Shown here one piece after another: positions 42,102 through 50,423 of a stretch of 64,000 bases of DNA. Origin of the DNA: [Scytonema hofmanni] UTEX 2349 (lineage in GTDB: Bacteria; Cyanobacteriota; Cyanobacteriia; Cyanobacteriales; Nostocaceae); NCBI RefSeq assembly GCF_000582685.1, contig NZ_KK073768.1, forward strand, positions 3,641,811-3,705,810, read 5' to 3'. The stretch's first letter is position 1; each line of letters opens with the position of its first letter. The notes below the pieces were generated by a model. It worked only from the letters and a program-made list of their open reading frames with translations, was not told where the DNA came from and did not search any database. A program made the translations under genes and the position numbers.

Positions 42102-43874
42102 ATGATTAATCAGACGTACACGGCTGATGTTTTAGTTGTCGGTGGGGGAACCGGCGGAACTGCTGCGGCTATCCAAGCAGCGCGATGTAAAGCAAAAACT
42201 ATCCTGGTGAGCGAATTTCCTTGGTTGGGGGGAATGCTGACTTCAGCCGGGGTTTCTGTACCCGATGGTAACGAATTAGAAGCATTTCAGACAGGTTTAT
42301 GGGGTGAGTTTTTGCGAGAATTGCGTTCTCGACAGCCAGGAGGATTAGACAATAGTTGGGTAAGCTTTTTTAGTTACGATCCGCGCATTGGGGCAGCGAT
42401 TTTTGCCGATTGGGTGCAAGAATTACCAAATTTGCATTGGATTTCTGGTAAAGTTCCGTTAGAAATTTTGCGACAGGCAGATTGTGTTACTGGCGTTCGC
42501 TTTGCTGATTTTACTGTCAAAGCTAAGATTATTCTCGACGGCACAGAATTAGGAGATTTATTGGCTTTAGGGGAAATACCTCATCGCTGGGGTTGGGAAT
42601 TGCAATCTCAATGGCAAGAGCCAAGCGCCCCAGCACATTTTAATTATATCACAGAAAAATATCCGGTGCAAGCGCCGACTTGGGTTGTGATGATGCAAGA
42701 TTTTGGTGAAGAAGAACGACAAGAAATAGCCCCAGCACCCAATCAAGATTTATCAATGTTTGCAGGCGCTTGGGATGATTATGGTGCCGAGAAGTTTTTG
42801 AATTATGGACGCTTACCGGGAGGGCTGTTGATGATCAATTGGCCCATCTGTGGTAATGACTACGGCAAAGAAGTTGGGCGTTTGATAGAGTCAGAGACAT
42901 CAAAAAGTGAGTTTTTACAAGAATGTCGCTGGCACAGCCAAAATTTTGCCCATTTTATCCAAAATCAGCTAGGCGATCGCTACGGCTTGGCAGAACAAGT
43001 TTTTCCTGAATACCGAAATCCCTGCACGGCTTACGCCCTACATCCCTACTACCGGGAAAGCCGCCGTTTGGTGGGACTAACTACTATGCGAGAACAGGAT
43101 ATTTTGCCGATCGCTCTTGGTAGAGTAGCATCCTTAAATATCGAAACAATCGCTATTGGTAATTACGCCAATGACCACCATTATCCCGGAGTCAACTACC
43201 AGCTACAACCCAAATCTATGCGTTGGGGGGGACGTTGGACAGGAACTCCCTTCACAATTGGTTACGGTTGTCTAATTCCTGCCCAAACGGATGGTTTATT
43301 GGTTTGTGAAAAAAATATCTCTGTATCACATATAACCAATGGTGCGACGAGATTGCAACCTGTGGTGATGGGCATTGGTCAAGCGGCAGGAATGGCTGCT
43401 GCTATGTGCGCCCAGTTGAACACTCAGCCGAGAGATTTACCTGTTAGAATGCTGCAAAATGCTTTATTGCGAGACTTACGCTCTCCTGCGGCAGTCGTTC
43501 CCTTATTTAATTTACCACCCGATCATCCGGAATGGCTGGACTGGCAATTGTATTACTTAGATAACCCAGACGCTTATCCAGCTACTGGAAATTGTCCTAT
43601 CTCATCTAATAACCAGTATAAATATTTTCAATCTAAATACATAAAATCACTTAATCAAGAATATTTCCGGGGCATCTTCCACCGCCTAGATCAGCAAGAT
43701 TACAGATTTAGCATCACCACAGCAACTCAAAAGCAATTGCTTTTACCAATTGTGACTTTGCGATCGCATATAGACGAGCAACTGCAAAATTTAATTGATC
43801 AGCAATCGCTACAAATTTGTGGTTACTGGAATCGTGCTGGTAATTGGTTATTAGTTGAACATATTCAGGAATAA
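42102..43874 (+). CDS. FAD-dependent oxidoreductase (FAD_oxidored family)
   Basis: A 590-residue protein with an N-terminal dinucleotide-binding motif VVGGGTGGTAAAIQAAR (residues ~12-28) and EFPWLGGMLTSAG, typical of the FAD_oxidored (PF12831-like) group. HPYYRESRRLVG and GIGQAAGMAAAMCAQ near residue 430 also fit. No signal peptide, so cytoplasmic. Substrate unknown. ATG 42102 with CAGGTG upstream. Stand-alone gene between the small-RNA array and patX. Confidence 0.85.
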   Translation: MINQTYTADVLVVGGGTGGTAAAIQAARCKAKTILVSEFPWLGGMLTSAGVSVPDGNELEAFQTGLWGEFLRELRSRQPGGLDNSWVSFFSYDPRIGAAIFADWVQELPNLHWISGKVPLEILRQADCVTGVRFADFTVKAKIILDGTELGDLLALGEIPHRWGWELQSQWQEPSAPAHFNYITEKYPVQAPTWVVMMQDFGEEERQEIAPAPNQDLSMFAGAWDDYGAEKFLNYGRLPGGLLMINWPICGNDYGKEVGRLIESETSKSEFLQECRWHSQNFAHFIQNQLGDRYGLAEQVFPEYRNPCTAYALHPYYRESRRLVGLTTMREQDILPIALGRVASLNIETIAIGNYANDHHYPGVNYQLQPKSMRWGGRWTGTPFTIGYGCLIPAQTDGLLVCEKNISVSHITNGATRLQPVVMGIGQAAGMAAAMCAQLNTQPRDLPVRMLQNALLRDLRSPAAVVPLFNLPPDHPEWLDWQLYYLDNPDAYPATGNCPISSNNQYKYFQSKYIKSLNQEYFRGIFHRLDQQDYRFSITTATQKQLLLPIVTLRSHIDEQLQNLIDQQSLQICGYWNRAGNWLLVEHIQE

Positions 43875-43918
43875 TCTAAACATTTTTTCAAGTTAAAAAC
43901 GTTACTTTTGTCAAAATG

Positions 43919-43946
43919 TCCGGACGCAGTAAAAAAAACTAAGTAT
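43919..43946 (+). promoter_or_regulatory. Candidate DIF-type developmental promoter of patX
   Basis: TCCGGA (43919-43924), the -35 element of early heterocyst (DIF+) promoters, is followed 15-16 bp later by TAAGTAT as a possible -10. It lies 58 bp before the patX start. Confidence 0.6.
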
Positions 43947-43981
43947 CAGTGAAGTGGAGAGTTCCAAAATAGACACTTCTT

Positions 43982-44200
43982 ATGCGTGCAACTATTTCAC
44001 TTCTAATTACTGGTTTAGTACTGAGCTCCTTAGCTTTTAACTTCCAAGCGATCGCAAATTGCTTATCTAATCTGTTGCTATCCTTTTGTGATTCAGAACA
44101 ATTGATATCGGCAAAACCCCAGTCCAGCAAACCTAGCCAACCAGATATGCCAGTGCCTCATCGGGGTAGCGGACGTAAACAGTTAATGCAATATGTCTAA
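43982..44200 (+). CDS. patX: PatX-like precursor of the RGSGR pattern-forming peptide
   Basis: A 72-residue protein with an N-terminal signal segment (residues 1-26), a Ser/Pro/Lys-rich middle and HRGSGR at residues 60-65, followed by KQLMQYV. RGSGR is the active pentapeptide of PatS and HetN, which binds HetR and blocks heterocyst differentiation in neighbouring cells; the HRGSGR form with an export signal is the hallmark of the PatX family found across filamentous cyanobacteria. A TCCGGA motif upstream fits developmental control. ATG 43982. Strong call on motif and layout; activity of this allele is inferred. Confidence 0.9.
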   Translation: MRATISLLITGLVLSSLAFNFQAIANCLSNLLLSFCDSEQLISAKPQSSKPSQPDMPVPHRGSGRKQLMQYV

Positions 44201-44585
44201 CCGACATATCCTGCTGTTTAACAACAATAAGGGAAGGTAACTTGCTTAAAGCAACAATTTTGTTGTAGCAAGAAAAACTTCATCCAGTTAAACAGGGTGT
44301 TATGCCCAAAATATTTGATACATATACCCCTGGTATACACATTGCATAATTAAATACAAAAATTCAGGCGATCGCCCAGTACTTCGTCAGTAAGCTTTTG
44401 TATACATACTCAGTCGTAAACCTTGCCTCAAAATGCGAAGCAAACTTGCTTCCTCCATCAACTGCATCAAAAGTTTTTCAATTACAACAATTGACCTTTA
44501 ATACCATTTCGCGATCGCATATAAATGTAGAGACGTAGCATTGCTACGTCTCTACTACAAAAATCAACGCAAAAGCCCCATTTAG
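44201..44585. other. Intergenic region after patX
   Basis: No gene seen. It carries a perfect hairpin at 44527-44555 (GTAGAGACGTAGCA with its complement), another member of the dispersed GTAGAGACGT family. Confidence 0.6.
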
Positions 44586-44879
44586 TCACGAGATGAAGCT
44601 GAAGCGGTTGTTTTCTGTACCCTTAATGCCGTTAAGAAACATCGGCACAAATTTATCTATAAACGCTTGTGGATCGCGCTGCCAAGCCTTTTGTGCCGCC
44701 ATAATTCTGGTAAACTGCAACTCAGGTGCAAACAAAGTCTGCGGTAAACGCTCCATTAAATACTGGGGACGTTCCCAAACAGGCATTGTGTTTGCCACTT
44801 CTACCAAATTGGCAACTCGACGCAATTCGGCTCCTAAGGTAATATCCATTCCGGATTCAAAAGCTTCTATCCCTATGAG
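44586..44879 (-). pseudogene. C-terminal gene fragment next to a miniature element
   Basis: About 95 codons encode LIGIEAFESGMDITLGAEL, then VANTMPVWERPQYLMERLP and PELQFTRIMAAQKAWQRDP. The composition is that of a real protein, but I do not recognise the family. Codons continue upstream of the first ATG (44849) to a stop at 44880-44882, just at the edge of an inserted element, so the 5' part was probably lost. It may be translated as an 87-residue remnant. Confidence 0.45.
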
Positions 44880-44883
44880 CTAA

Positions 44884-44958
44884 TATCATGTCAAACCTTG
44901 GTAGAGACGTTCCGTTGGAACGTCTCTCAAATTACCTGTCCCAACTAGGGACATGATA
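44884..44958. mobile_element. 75-bp miniature element with TATCATGTC ends
   Basis: TATCATGTC (44884-44892) and GACATGATA (44950-44958) are exact inverted ends, the same as the right end of the higB insert. The centre is a GTAGAGACGT hairpin (44901-44927). It lies between the gene fragment and the following methyltransferase. Confidence 0.82.
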
Positions 44959-44982
44959 TAACAGCAAATATCCCCAAAAATG

Positions 44983-46038
44983 TTATGCTGGCTTGTGAGC
45001 AATCAAATACTTACTCATAAAATGCGATTGAGTTGTAATATTCTCGAACCCCGCTTTTTCTAAACGCTCCACCAGATTATCTGTAGTGTAATTTTTGTAG
45101 TAAGGTTCGTGGAAAGTTTCGTGGAAGTTTTCCATCATTGGTTCAAACTCAGGACAATCGCTCATCTGAATTGAATCACAGATAATAAACACCCCAGCTG
45201 GTTTTGTTACCCGGAAGCATTCTTCAATTACTCGCTGACGTACCATCGGGGGTAACTCATGGAAAAGGAAAACAGAAGTGACAGCATGAAAATAGTTATC
45301 TAAATAAGGTAACTCTTCCGCATTAGCTTGTAAAACTTGTGGTAACTCCCCAGGAATTTGGGATAACAGTTCTATAGCCTTACGCAAATAAGCCGGCGAT
45401 AAATCTGTACCAAACAAAGAGGCTTGAGACAAAGCAGCGCGAATCGACTTTATGGTGCGACCTGTACCACAAGCTACATCTAAAATACGTATTTGCCTGG
45501 GTGACACATCACTAAAAACTTTCAGCCCTTCCTTCAAAGGAGCGAGAATCCGCCGGCGCATTGCATCCGCAGAACCACCAAAGAGAATTTCTACCTGCAA
45601 ATCATACAGATTAGCTGAGTAATCACTCAAATAACCATCAGTTTGGTGATGGAAGTTCTGTACATAATAGCTGGGATAACCCTCTATATCGACATTTGGG
45701 GAAAACTCTTGATATTTTTTTTGGTTAGTCCGCTCCCAGAGTTGTGGTAAATCTAGCCATACTGCTGGATAGTAGCGGAAAAAGTCTTCCCAAGGGTTAT
45801 CAAATAGTAAGCTTGTAGGATATACGCCTTGTTCAGCATCTTCCCAATCAACTTCAAGTAAGTTATTTAGCCTTTGTTGAAGTTTGAGTAAAAGCTCACT
45901 TGGGATGGGTTTGGTCTGCTTATTACTGGGAGAGATAATATTCTTTAAGCGCGTGCTTAAAATTTTGTGCGCTAGACCAAAGTAATTTTTACCTTGCTGA
46001 AAAGTCTGATAAGTGAGTTTAGTTAAAGTGTCAGACAT
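44983..46038 (-). CDS. Class I SAM-dependent methyltransferase
   Basis: A 351-residue protein: ~180 residues of helical N-terminal part (SYYVQNFHHQTDGYLSD, DLQVEILFGG), then a Rossmann methyltransferase domain with motif I ILDVACGTGRT (near residue 190), GTDLSPAYL, and VTSVFLFHELPP. The layout resembles cyanobacterial UbiE-like enzymes of unknown substrate. No signal peptide. ATG 46038. Not in an operon. Confidence 0.87.
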   Translation of the reverse strand: MSDTLTKLTYQTFQQGKNYFGLAHKILSTRLKNIISPSNKQTKPIPSELLLKLQQRLNNLLEVDWEDAEQGVYPTSLLFDNPWEDFFRYYPAVWLDLPQLWERTNQKKYQEFSPNVDIEGYPSYYVQNFHHQTDGYLSDYSANLYDLQVEILFGGSADAMRRRILAPLKEGLKVFSDVSPRQIRILDVACGTGRTIKSIRAALSQASLFGTDLSPAYLRKAIELLSQIPGELPQVLQANAEELPYLDNYFHAVTSVFLFHELPPMVRQRVIEECFRVTKPAGVFIICDSIQMSDCPEFEPMMENFHETFHEPYYKNYTTDNLVERLEKAGFENITTQSHFMSKYLIAHKPA

Positions 46039-46124
46039 GAGTGAGAATGGCTTGGATTATTTTAACTGTAGTACTTTGTTGTAAATAATTGTAAAAGTTT
46101 TCTCATCAATCTTCAGAAAGATGT

Positions 46125-46192
46125 GGGGGCAGAGTTTAGTGCTGCGATCGCATTCTCCTTATGCTAATGAGTCATCCCTAAATAACGCTCCA
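46125..46192. repeat. Left direct repeat flanking parDE
   Basis: GGGGGCAGAGTTTAGTGCTG... to ...CCCTAAATAACGCTCCAA, about 68 bp, repeated at 46939-47008 with about 90% identity. On the minus strand it reads as a coding-like stretch (CYLGMTDQHKESAIAALNSA in the right copy), so it may be a gene relic. Confidence 0.75.
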
Positions 46193-46304
46193 AGGCAGCT
46201 GGGCTTTTGTCCCTGGCTTTGATCGTGGGGATATACGCTTCTAAGTATTCTCGCTGAGACGCTTAAAATTTTTCACTGGCACACCTCCGCTGAGGCAGGG
46301 GATA

Positions 46305-46601
46305 TTATGAAAGCAAAATGGCTTTGAGATTCTGCGCCCCGTGTAAGATTCGTAAAATCTCAACTGTTTCGTCAGTGATGCGGTAGAAGATAAGATACTT
46401 GCCTTCGATGAGACACAGCAGACCTGTAGCGAGGTCGTCACGTTTAACCCCTGCTCTAGGACTATCAGCCAAAAGCTGGCACTTTCTGTCTATCTTTTCT
46501 AACAGACGGTCAGCAGCCTCAATGTTATTTTGGGCGATGTAACGCCAGATTTCCAACAGGTCTTCATCGGCAAGTCGGGTACGGGCAACAAAAAAAGTCA
46601 T
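46305..46601 (-). CDS. parE: ParE/RelE-family toxin
   Basis: A 98-residue toxin: ADEDLLEIWRYIAQNNIEAADRLLEKI, then SPRAGVKRDDL and YLIFYRITDETVEILRILHGAQN are typical of ParE, which poisons DNA gyrase; RelE-like mRNA cleavage cannot be excluded. It starts 4 bp after the antitoxin stop. The operon is antitoxin first, toxin second. Confidence 0.9.
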   Translation of the reverse strand: MTFFVARTRLADEDLLEIWRYIAQNNIEAADRLLEKIDRKCQLLADSPRAGVKRDDLATGLLCLIEGKYLIFYRITDETVEILRILHGAQNLKAILLS

Positions 46602-46605
46602 GCGT

Positions 46606-46848
46606 TTAATGGTTTTGCAAGGCTTGTCTGCGCCGTCCTTCCGCTTTCAGTTCTTCCAAGGTCATGGAGGAGAAATTTTTTCTATCTGCTTCCTCAATTC
46701 CCCGTAGCAGTTCTTCTTTCAAATAGTCGGTATGGTCTTTCAAAAGCTGCAAAGCGGCACAAATAACCTCATTTTCAGAAGCATACACCCCACTGGCAAT
46801 AGTTGCTCTGACGAGTTCTTCGAGTTCCAGTGGCAAAAAAACTTGCAT
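46606..46848 (-). CDS. parD: ParD/RHH-family antitoxin
   Basis: An 80-residue protein: MQVFLPLELEELVRATIAS and SENEVICAALQLLKDH match the ribbon-helix-helix N-terminus of ParD-like antitoxins, and the charged C-terminal helix would wrap the toxin. Start at ATG 46848; a longer frame from 46923 has no conserved residues. Usually autoregulates its operon. Confidence 0.87.
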   Translation of the reverse strand: MQVFLPLELEELVRATIASGVYASENEVICAALQLLKDHTDYLKEELLRGIEEADRKNFSSMTLEELKAEGRRRQALQNH

Positions 46849-46938
46849 AAACCTGCGGTGTTTTACTTGGGGAATATAAACTATTTTTACCGAAAAACGC
46901 CACTGATAACAACTTTTTTCCAATACTCTATTTTAACC

Positions 46939-47008
46939 GGGGCAGAGTTTAGTGCTGCGATCGCACTCTCCTTATGCTGGTCAGTCATCCCTAAATAACA
47001 CTCCAAAG
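46939..47008. repeat. Right direct repeat flanking parDE
   Basis: Second copy of the 46125-46192 repeat. It occupies part of the 46849-47184 gap, which otherwise holds the gifA promoter. Confidence 0.75.
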
Positions 47009-47094
47009 CCTCTCATGGATTGGATATGTCGCAGAGGTATCCCGGCATCACTCATTGCCGGATAAATATTAAGTTTTGTAACGATTTCGTTTTT

Positions 47095-47126
47095 GTAACT
47101 TTGGTTACAGAATTATTTGATATAGT
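47095..47126 (+). promoter_or_regulatory. NtcA-type site and -10 box of gifA
   Basis: GTAACTTTGGTTAC (47095-47108) is an exact GTA-N8-TAC palindrome, followed by TATAGT (47121-47126). The spacing puts the site near -31, overlapping the core promoter, as expected for NtcA repression, which is known for gif genes in other cyanobacteria. Confidence 0.75.
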
Positions 47127-47184
47127 AGTTTTGTAGATGAAAAATGAATCTATAAATCATTAAAACAATAAAGAGGAACTTGAT

Positions 47185-47388
47185 ATGTCTACCCAAGAAA
47201 AAGCGCGTGCTTTAATGATGCGTCATTATCAGTTGGTAAAAAATCGTCAACAATCGATGCTGGAACGTGTTGGTGAAGAACTAGGTCTTCCTGCTGGCAA
47301 AGCATCTCATTGCTGGAACCCGATTCAAGGCAAGATAGATCCTACCGTTCGTATGACTTACGATCGCAGCAATGCGACAATGAGCTAG
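47185..47388 (+). CDS. gifA: Glutamine synthetase inactivating factor IF7
   Basis: A 67-residue basic protein: EKARALMMRHYQLVKNRQQSML and GKIDPTVRMTYDRSNATMS are characteristic of the cyanobacterial inactivating factors, which bind glutamine synthetase type I and block it when ammonium is plentiful. ATG 47185 with GAGGAA upstream. It is convergent with glnA, the gene for its target, 150 bp away. An NtcA-type palindrome overlaps its promoter, which fits repression under nitrogen limitation. Confidence 0.93.
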   Translation: MSTQEKARALMMRHYQLVKNRQQSMLERVGEELGLPAGKASHCWNPIQGKIDPTVRMTYDRSNATMS

Positions 47389-47409
47389 GGACTAGGGACT
47401 AGGGACTAG
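47389..47409. repeat. AGGGACT heptamer repeat after gifA
   Basis: Three units of AGGGACT directly after the gifA stop codon; same class as the heptamers at 3641-3736. Confidence 0.8.
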
Positions 47410-47441
47410 AAATGAAAATAAGCCTGATAGCTACTCAAAAA

Positions 47442-47462
47442 AAGCCACCCTGTAGGTGGCTT
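47442..47462 (-). terminator. Terminator of glnA
   Basis: AAGCCACC pairs with GGTGGCTT around CTGTA; read on the minus strand the stem is followed by seven T. It lies 77 bp past the glnA stop and may also slow the convergent gifA transcript. Confidence 0.85.
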
Positions 47463-47538
47463 AATAATGTTCTCAAATACCTGATTTAGACTGACTGAGG
47501 ATTGCTATTTTAAACAACTAATCCCCAGTCCCTAGAAA

Positions 47539-48954
47539 TTAACAATCGTAGTAAAGAGCAAATTCGTAAGGATGAGGACGCAGACGCATTGGGTTAACTT
47601 CGTTATCTAGCTTGTAAGAAATCCAAGTTTGAATGAAGTCTTCGGTAAACACACCTGGTTCGGTTAAGAAAGCATGATCCTTCTCTAGTGCTTCCAATGC
47701 CAATTCTAAAGAACCTGGTGTAGAAGGAACCTTAGCCAGTTCATCTGGGGAGAGTTCATAGATATTCTTATCTAGAGGTTCACCAGGATGAATTTTGTTC
47801 TTGATACCATCTAAACCAGCACAAAGCATAGCAGCGAATGCCAAGTAAGGGTTAGATGTTGCATCCGGACAACGGAATTCTAGGCGTTTTGCTTTGGGAT
47901 TGTTACCAGAAAGAGGAATCCGTACAGAAGCAGAACGATTACCTTGGGAATAAGCTAAGTTTACAGGTGCTTCATAACCAGGTACTAGGCGCTTGTAAGA
48001 GTTGGTGGTGGGGTTGGTGATTGCTAACAATGCTGGTGCGTGACGGAGAATACCACCAATGTAGTGCAATGCCATTTCACTCAAACCGGCGTACTTATCG
48101 CCGCCAAAGAGGGGCTTACCATCTTTCCAGATAGATTGGTGACAGTGCATCCCAGAACCGTTATCGCCGAAGATGGGCTTGGGCATGAAGGTAACGGTTT
48201 TGCCGTATTTCTTAGCAACGTTCTTGATGACATATTTGTAAGTCATCAGCCAGTCGGCAGCTTCAATTAACTTACCGAAACGGAAACCGAGTTCGCACTG
48301 TCCACCCGTAGCAACTTCGTGGTGTTGCTTTTCAATCGGTACGCCGCACTTTGCCATTGTCAGCAGCATTTCGGTGCGGATATCTTGGAAACTGTCGGTG
48401 GGGGCAACTGGGAAGTAACCCTGTTTGAAGCGTGGTTTGTATGCGAGGTTAGGACCTTCTTCTTTACCGGAATTCCAAGCACCTTCTACTGAATCTACAT
48501 AATAATAGCCGGAATTGGCGGTTTGGTCAAATCGGGCATCATCAAAGATGAAAAATTCCGCTTCTGGACCAAAGAAAGCTGTGTCACCAACACCTGTAGA
48601 AACCAAGTAGTCTACTGCTTTTTGAGCAATAACGCGGGGACAGCGATTGTAAGGTTCACCTGTACGCGGTTCTTGAATACTACAAATTATACTCAGGGTC
48701 GGCTCTGCCATGAACGGATCGATCCAGGCTGTGTTTGGGTCGAGAACCATTGACATGTCTGATTCGTTAATCGCTTTCCATCCCCGAATACTCGAACCGT
48801 CGAAAGGCACGCCGTCAGTAAATGCAGTCTCATCAATTTGGTTATAGTACAGCGTGAGGTGCTGCCAAGTTCCTGGCGTATCGATGAATTTCAGATCGAT
48901 CATCTGAATGTTGTTGTCCTGAATCATTTTCAAGACTTCTTGTGGGGTTGTCAT
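47539..48954 (-). CDS. glnA: Glutamine synthetase type I
   Basis: Makes glutamine from glutamate and ammonium in the cytoplasm; main entry of nitrogen. The 471-residue subunit has DGSSIRGWKAINESDM, EFFIFDDARF, the ATP/metal motif GDNGSGMHCHQSIWKDG (near residue 260) and NRSASVRIPL. The C-terminal MRLRPHPYEFALYYDC region has Tyr in the adenylation-loop region KRLEFRCPD... context, but cyanobacterial enzymes are controlled by IF7/IF17 rather than adenylation. ATG 48954 with GGAG upstream. An NtcA-type site lies about 130 bp upstream. Confidence 0.98.
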   Translation of the reverse strand: MTTPQEVLKMIQDNNIQMIDLKFIDTPGTWQHLTLYYNQIDETAFTDGVPFDGSSIRGWKAINESDMSMVLDPNTAWIDPFMAEPTLSIICSIQEPRTGEPYNRCPRVIAQKAVDYLVSTGVGDTAFFGPEAEFFIFDDARFDQTANSGYYYVDSVEGAWNSGKEEGPNLAYKPRFKQGYFPVAPTDSFQDIRTEMLLTMAKCGVPIEKQHHEVATGGQCELGFRFGKLIEAADWLMTYKYVIKNVAKKYGKTVTFMPKPIFGDNGSGMHCHQSIWKDGKPLFGGDKYAGLSEMALHYIGGILRHAPALLAITNPTTNSYKRLVPGYEAPVNLAYSQGNRSASVRIPLSGNNPKAKRLEFRCPDATSNPYLAFAAMLCAGLDGIKNKIHPGEPLDKNIYELSPDELAKVPSTPGSLELALEALEKDHAFLTEPGVFTEDFIQTWISYKLDNEVNPMRLRPHPYEFALYYDC

Positions 48955-49054
48955 GATTACTCCTTGTGTGCCTATTTACTAGGGTAGAACTGAAATTTTC
49001 AATGCATTCACTCTGACCCTGTTTGATGAAACCAAATTGTGAGATCCCTGAAAT

Positions 49055-49097
49055 ATCCTAGAGATAGGACATTAGGTAGTTTTGTTGCATAAGCTAC
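49055..49097 (-). promoter_or_regulatory. Probable NtcA-activated promoter of glnA
   Basis: On the minus strand GTAGCTTATGCAAC (plus 49084-49097) is a near match to GTA-N8-TAC, followed after 23 bases by TAGGAT (plus 49055-49060). This is the spacing of class II NtcA-activated promoters. One mismatch lowers certainty. The 48955-49315 gap contains no gene. Confidence 0.6.
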
Positions 49098-49315
49098 AAA
49101 AACTCATGATTAAAGTTTATATTTACTTTTGCTTAACGACTTTCACAAAACTTCATACTTCATTTCACAGGGTCAACTTTGACATAGAATCCTTTAAGTA
49201 GCCGATGGATTAATGTTTGTGCTGAGACTTTTGCCGCAGCACAAAAATTTATAGGCGCATAAAAGCAGCTAGATAAATATCAAACCATAAATAGGATTGA
49301 TTGGGAGAAAACGGA

Positions 49316-49825
49316 ATGCGGGATGCAGTAACAAGTTTAATTAAGAATTATGACGTAGCCGGACGGTATTTTGACCGGAATGCGATCGACAGCCTCAAGT
49401 CTTACTTTGAAAGTGGTACAGCACGAGTACAAGCAGCTGGGGCAATTAATTCTAATGCGGCGTCTATTGTCAGACAGGCTGGTTCTCGGTTATTTGAAGA
49501 ACAGCCGGAGTTGATTCGTCCTAGTGGAAATGCTTACACGACTCGTCGCTATGCAGCTTGTCTGCGGGATATGGATTACTATTTGCGCTACGCTACTTAT
49601 GCGCTGGTTGCTGGTAGTATGGATGTTCTAGATGAGCGGGTACTGCAAGGACTGCGGGAAACTTACAATTCTTTGGGTGTGCCGATTGGTCCGACGGTTC
49701 GGGGTATCCAGATTTTGAAGGATATTATCAAGGAGCAAGTGACGGCTGCTGGTGTTGCTAATACTGCTTTTTTGGATGAGCCTTTTGATTATATGACACG
49801 GGAGTTGAGCGAGCAGGATATTTAG
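49316..49825 (+). CDS. apcF: Allophycocyanin beta-18 core subunit
   Basis: Phycobilisome core biliprotein that replaces one beta subunit near the core-membrane linker. The 169-residue globin-like protein has MRDAVTSLIKNYDVAGRYFD and the chromophore site YAACLRDMDYYLRYATYALVAG with its Cys near residue 81; ILKDIIKEQVTAAG near the end. Length is typical. Start at ATG 49316, GGGAG upstream. The beta-18 identity (versus apcB) rests on sequence memory, and its neighbourhood to glnA also occurs in related genomes, as I recall. Confidence 0.9.
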   Translation: MRDAVTSLIKNYDVAGRYFDRNAIDSLKSYFESGTARVQAAGAINSNAASIVRQAGSRLFEEQPELIRPSGNAYTTRRYAACLRDMDYYLRYATYALVAGSMDVLDERVLQGLRETYNSLGVPIGPTVRGIQILKDIIKEQVTAAGVANTAFLDEPFDYMTRELSEQDI

Positions 49826-49988
49826 TGGCACAAGGTAAAAATTGAGCCAGCGCTATCTTGGGGTTTCCCCTGCAAATGTAAAAAGATTATAGCGATCGCA
49901 CTTTGACTTCATTGGCAAGGTGCGTTTACTTTTTTTAATACAAAAAAAACGACCATAATAGAAGTTGCCCATATTTGAGGCGCTAGCT

Positions 49989-50423
49989 ATGGAAGAATTA
50001 TTAACCCTGAAAAACTTGCTGGTTCAAGGCGATGTTCAAGGTGCTTTGATGATTGTGGAAGAATTAACCGAAATGAGCCGAAATGATATCATCAAGACGA
50101 TTCGTAGCTATGCAGTAATTCTCCTGTTGCATTTGATTAAACAACAAGCTGAAAATCGCACGACTCGTTCTTGGGATGTGTCAATTCGCAATTCTGTTAG
50201 GGAAATTCAGCGAGAAAATAAGCGGCGTAAGGCTGGAGGTTATTATCTCACACCAGAAGAACTATGGGAAACTTTAGTAGAAGCTTATTTAAATGCCATT
50301 GATCAAGCTTCCCTAGAAGTAGAAGAGGGTCGTTATGAGCTAGAGGAATTGGAAAAGCTGGTTAACCAAGAAAAAATTCTCAATCGTGCTTTAGGTTTAA
50401 TATTGCCAGGAGAGTCCAGTTAA
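49989..50423 (+). CDS. DUF29 family protein
   Basis: A 144-residue helical protein: EELLTLKNLLVQGDVQGALMIVEEL, IRSYAVILLLHLIKQQAENRTTRSWDVSI and NKRRKAGGYYLTPEELWETLVEAYL are typical of DUF29, abundant in cyanobacteria; function unknown. ATG 49989. The stop codon is directly followed by the TTG start of tlyA, so the two are probably co-transcribed. Confidence 0.82.
   Translation: MEELLTLKNLLVQGDVQGALMIVEELTEMSRNDIIKTIRSYAVILLLHLIKQQAENRTTRSWDVSIRNSVREIQRENKRRKAGGYYLTPEELWETLVEAYLNAIDQASLEVEEGRYELEELEKLVNQEKILNRALGLILPGESS

Noticed and set aside
47108..47184. Glutamine riboswitch in the gifA leader
   Set aside because: Leader is only about 50 nt from the inferred start and lacks the conserved structure; the NtcA palindrome explains regulation better.
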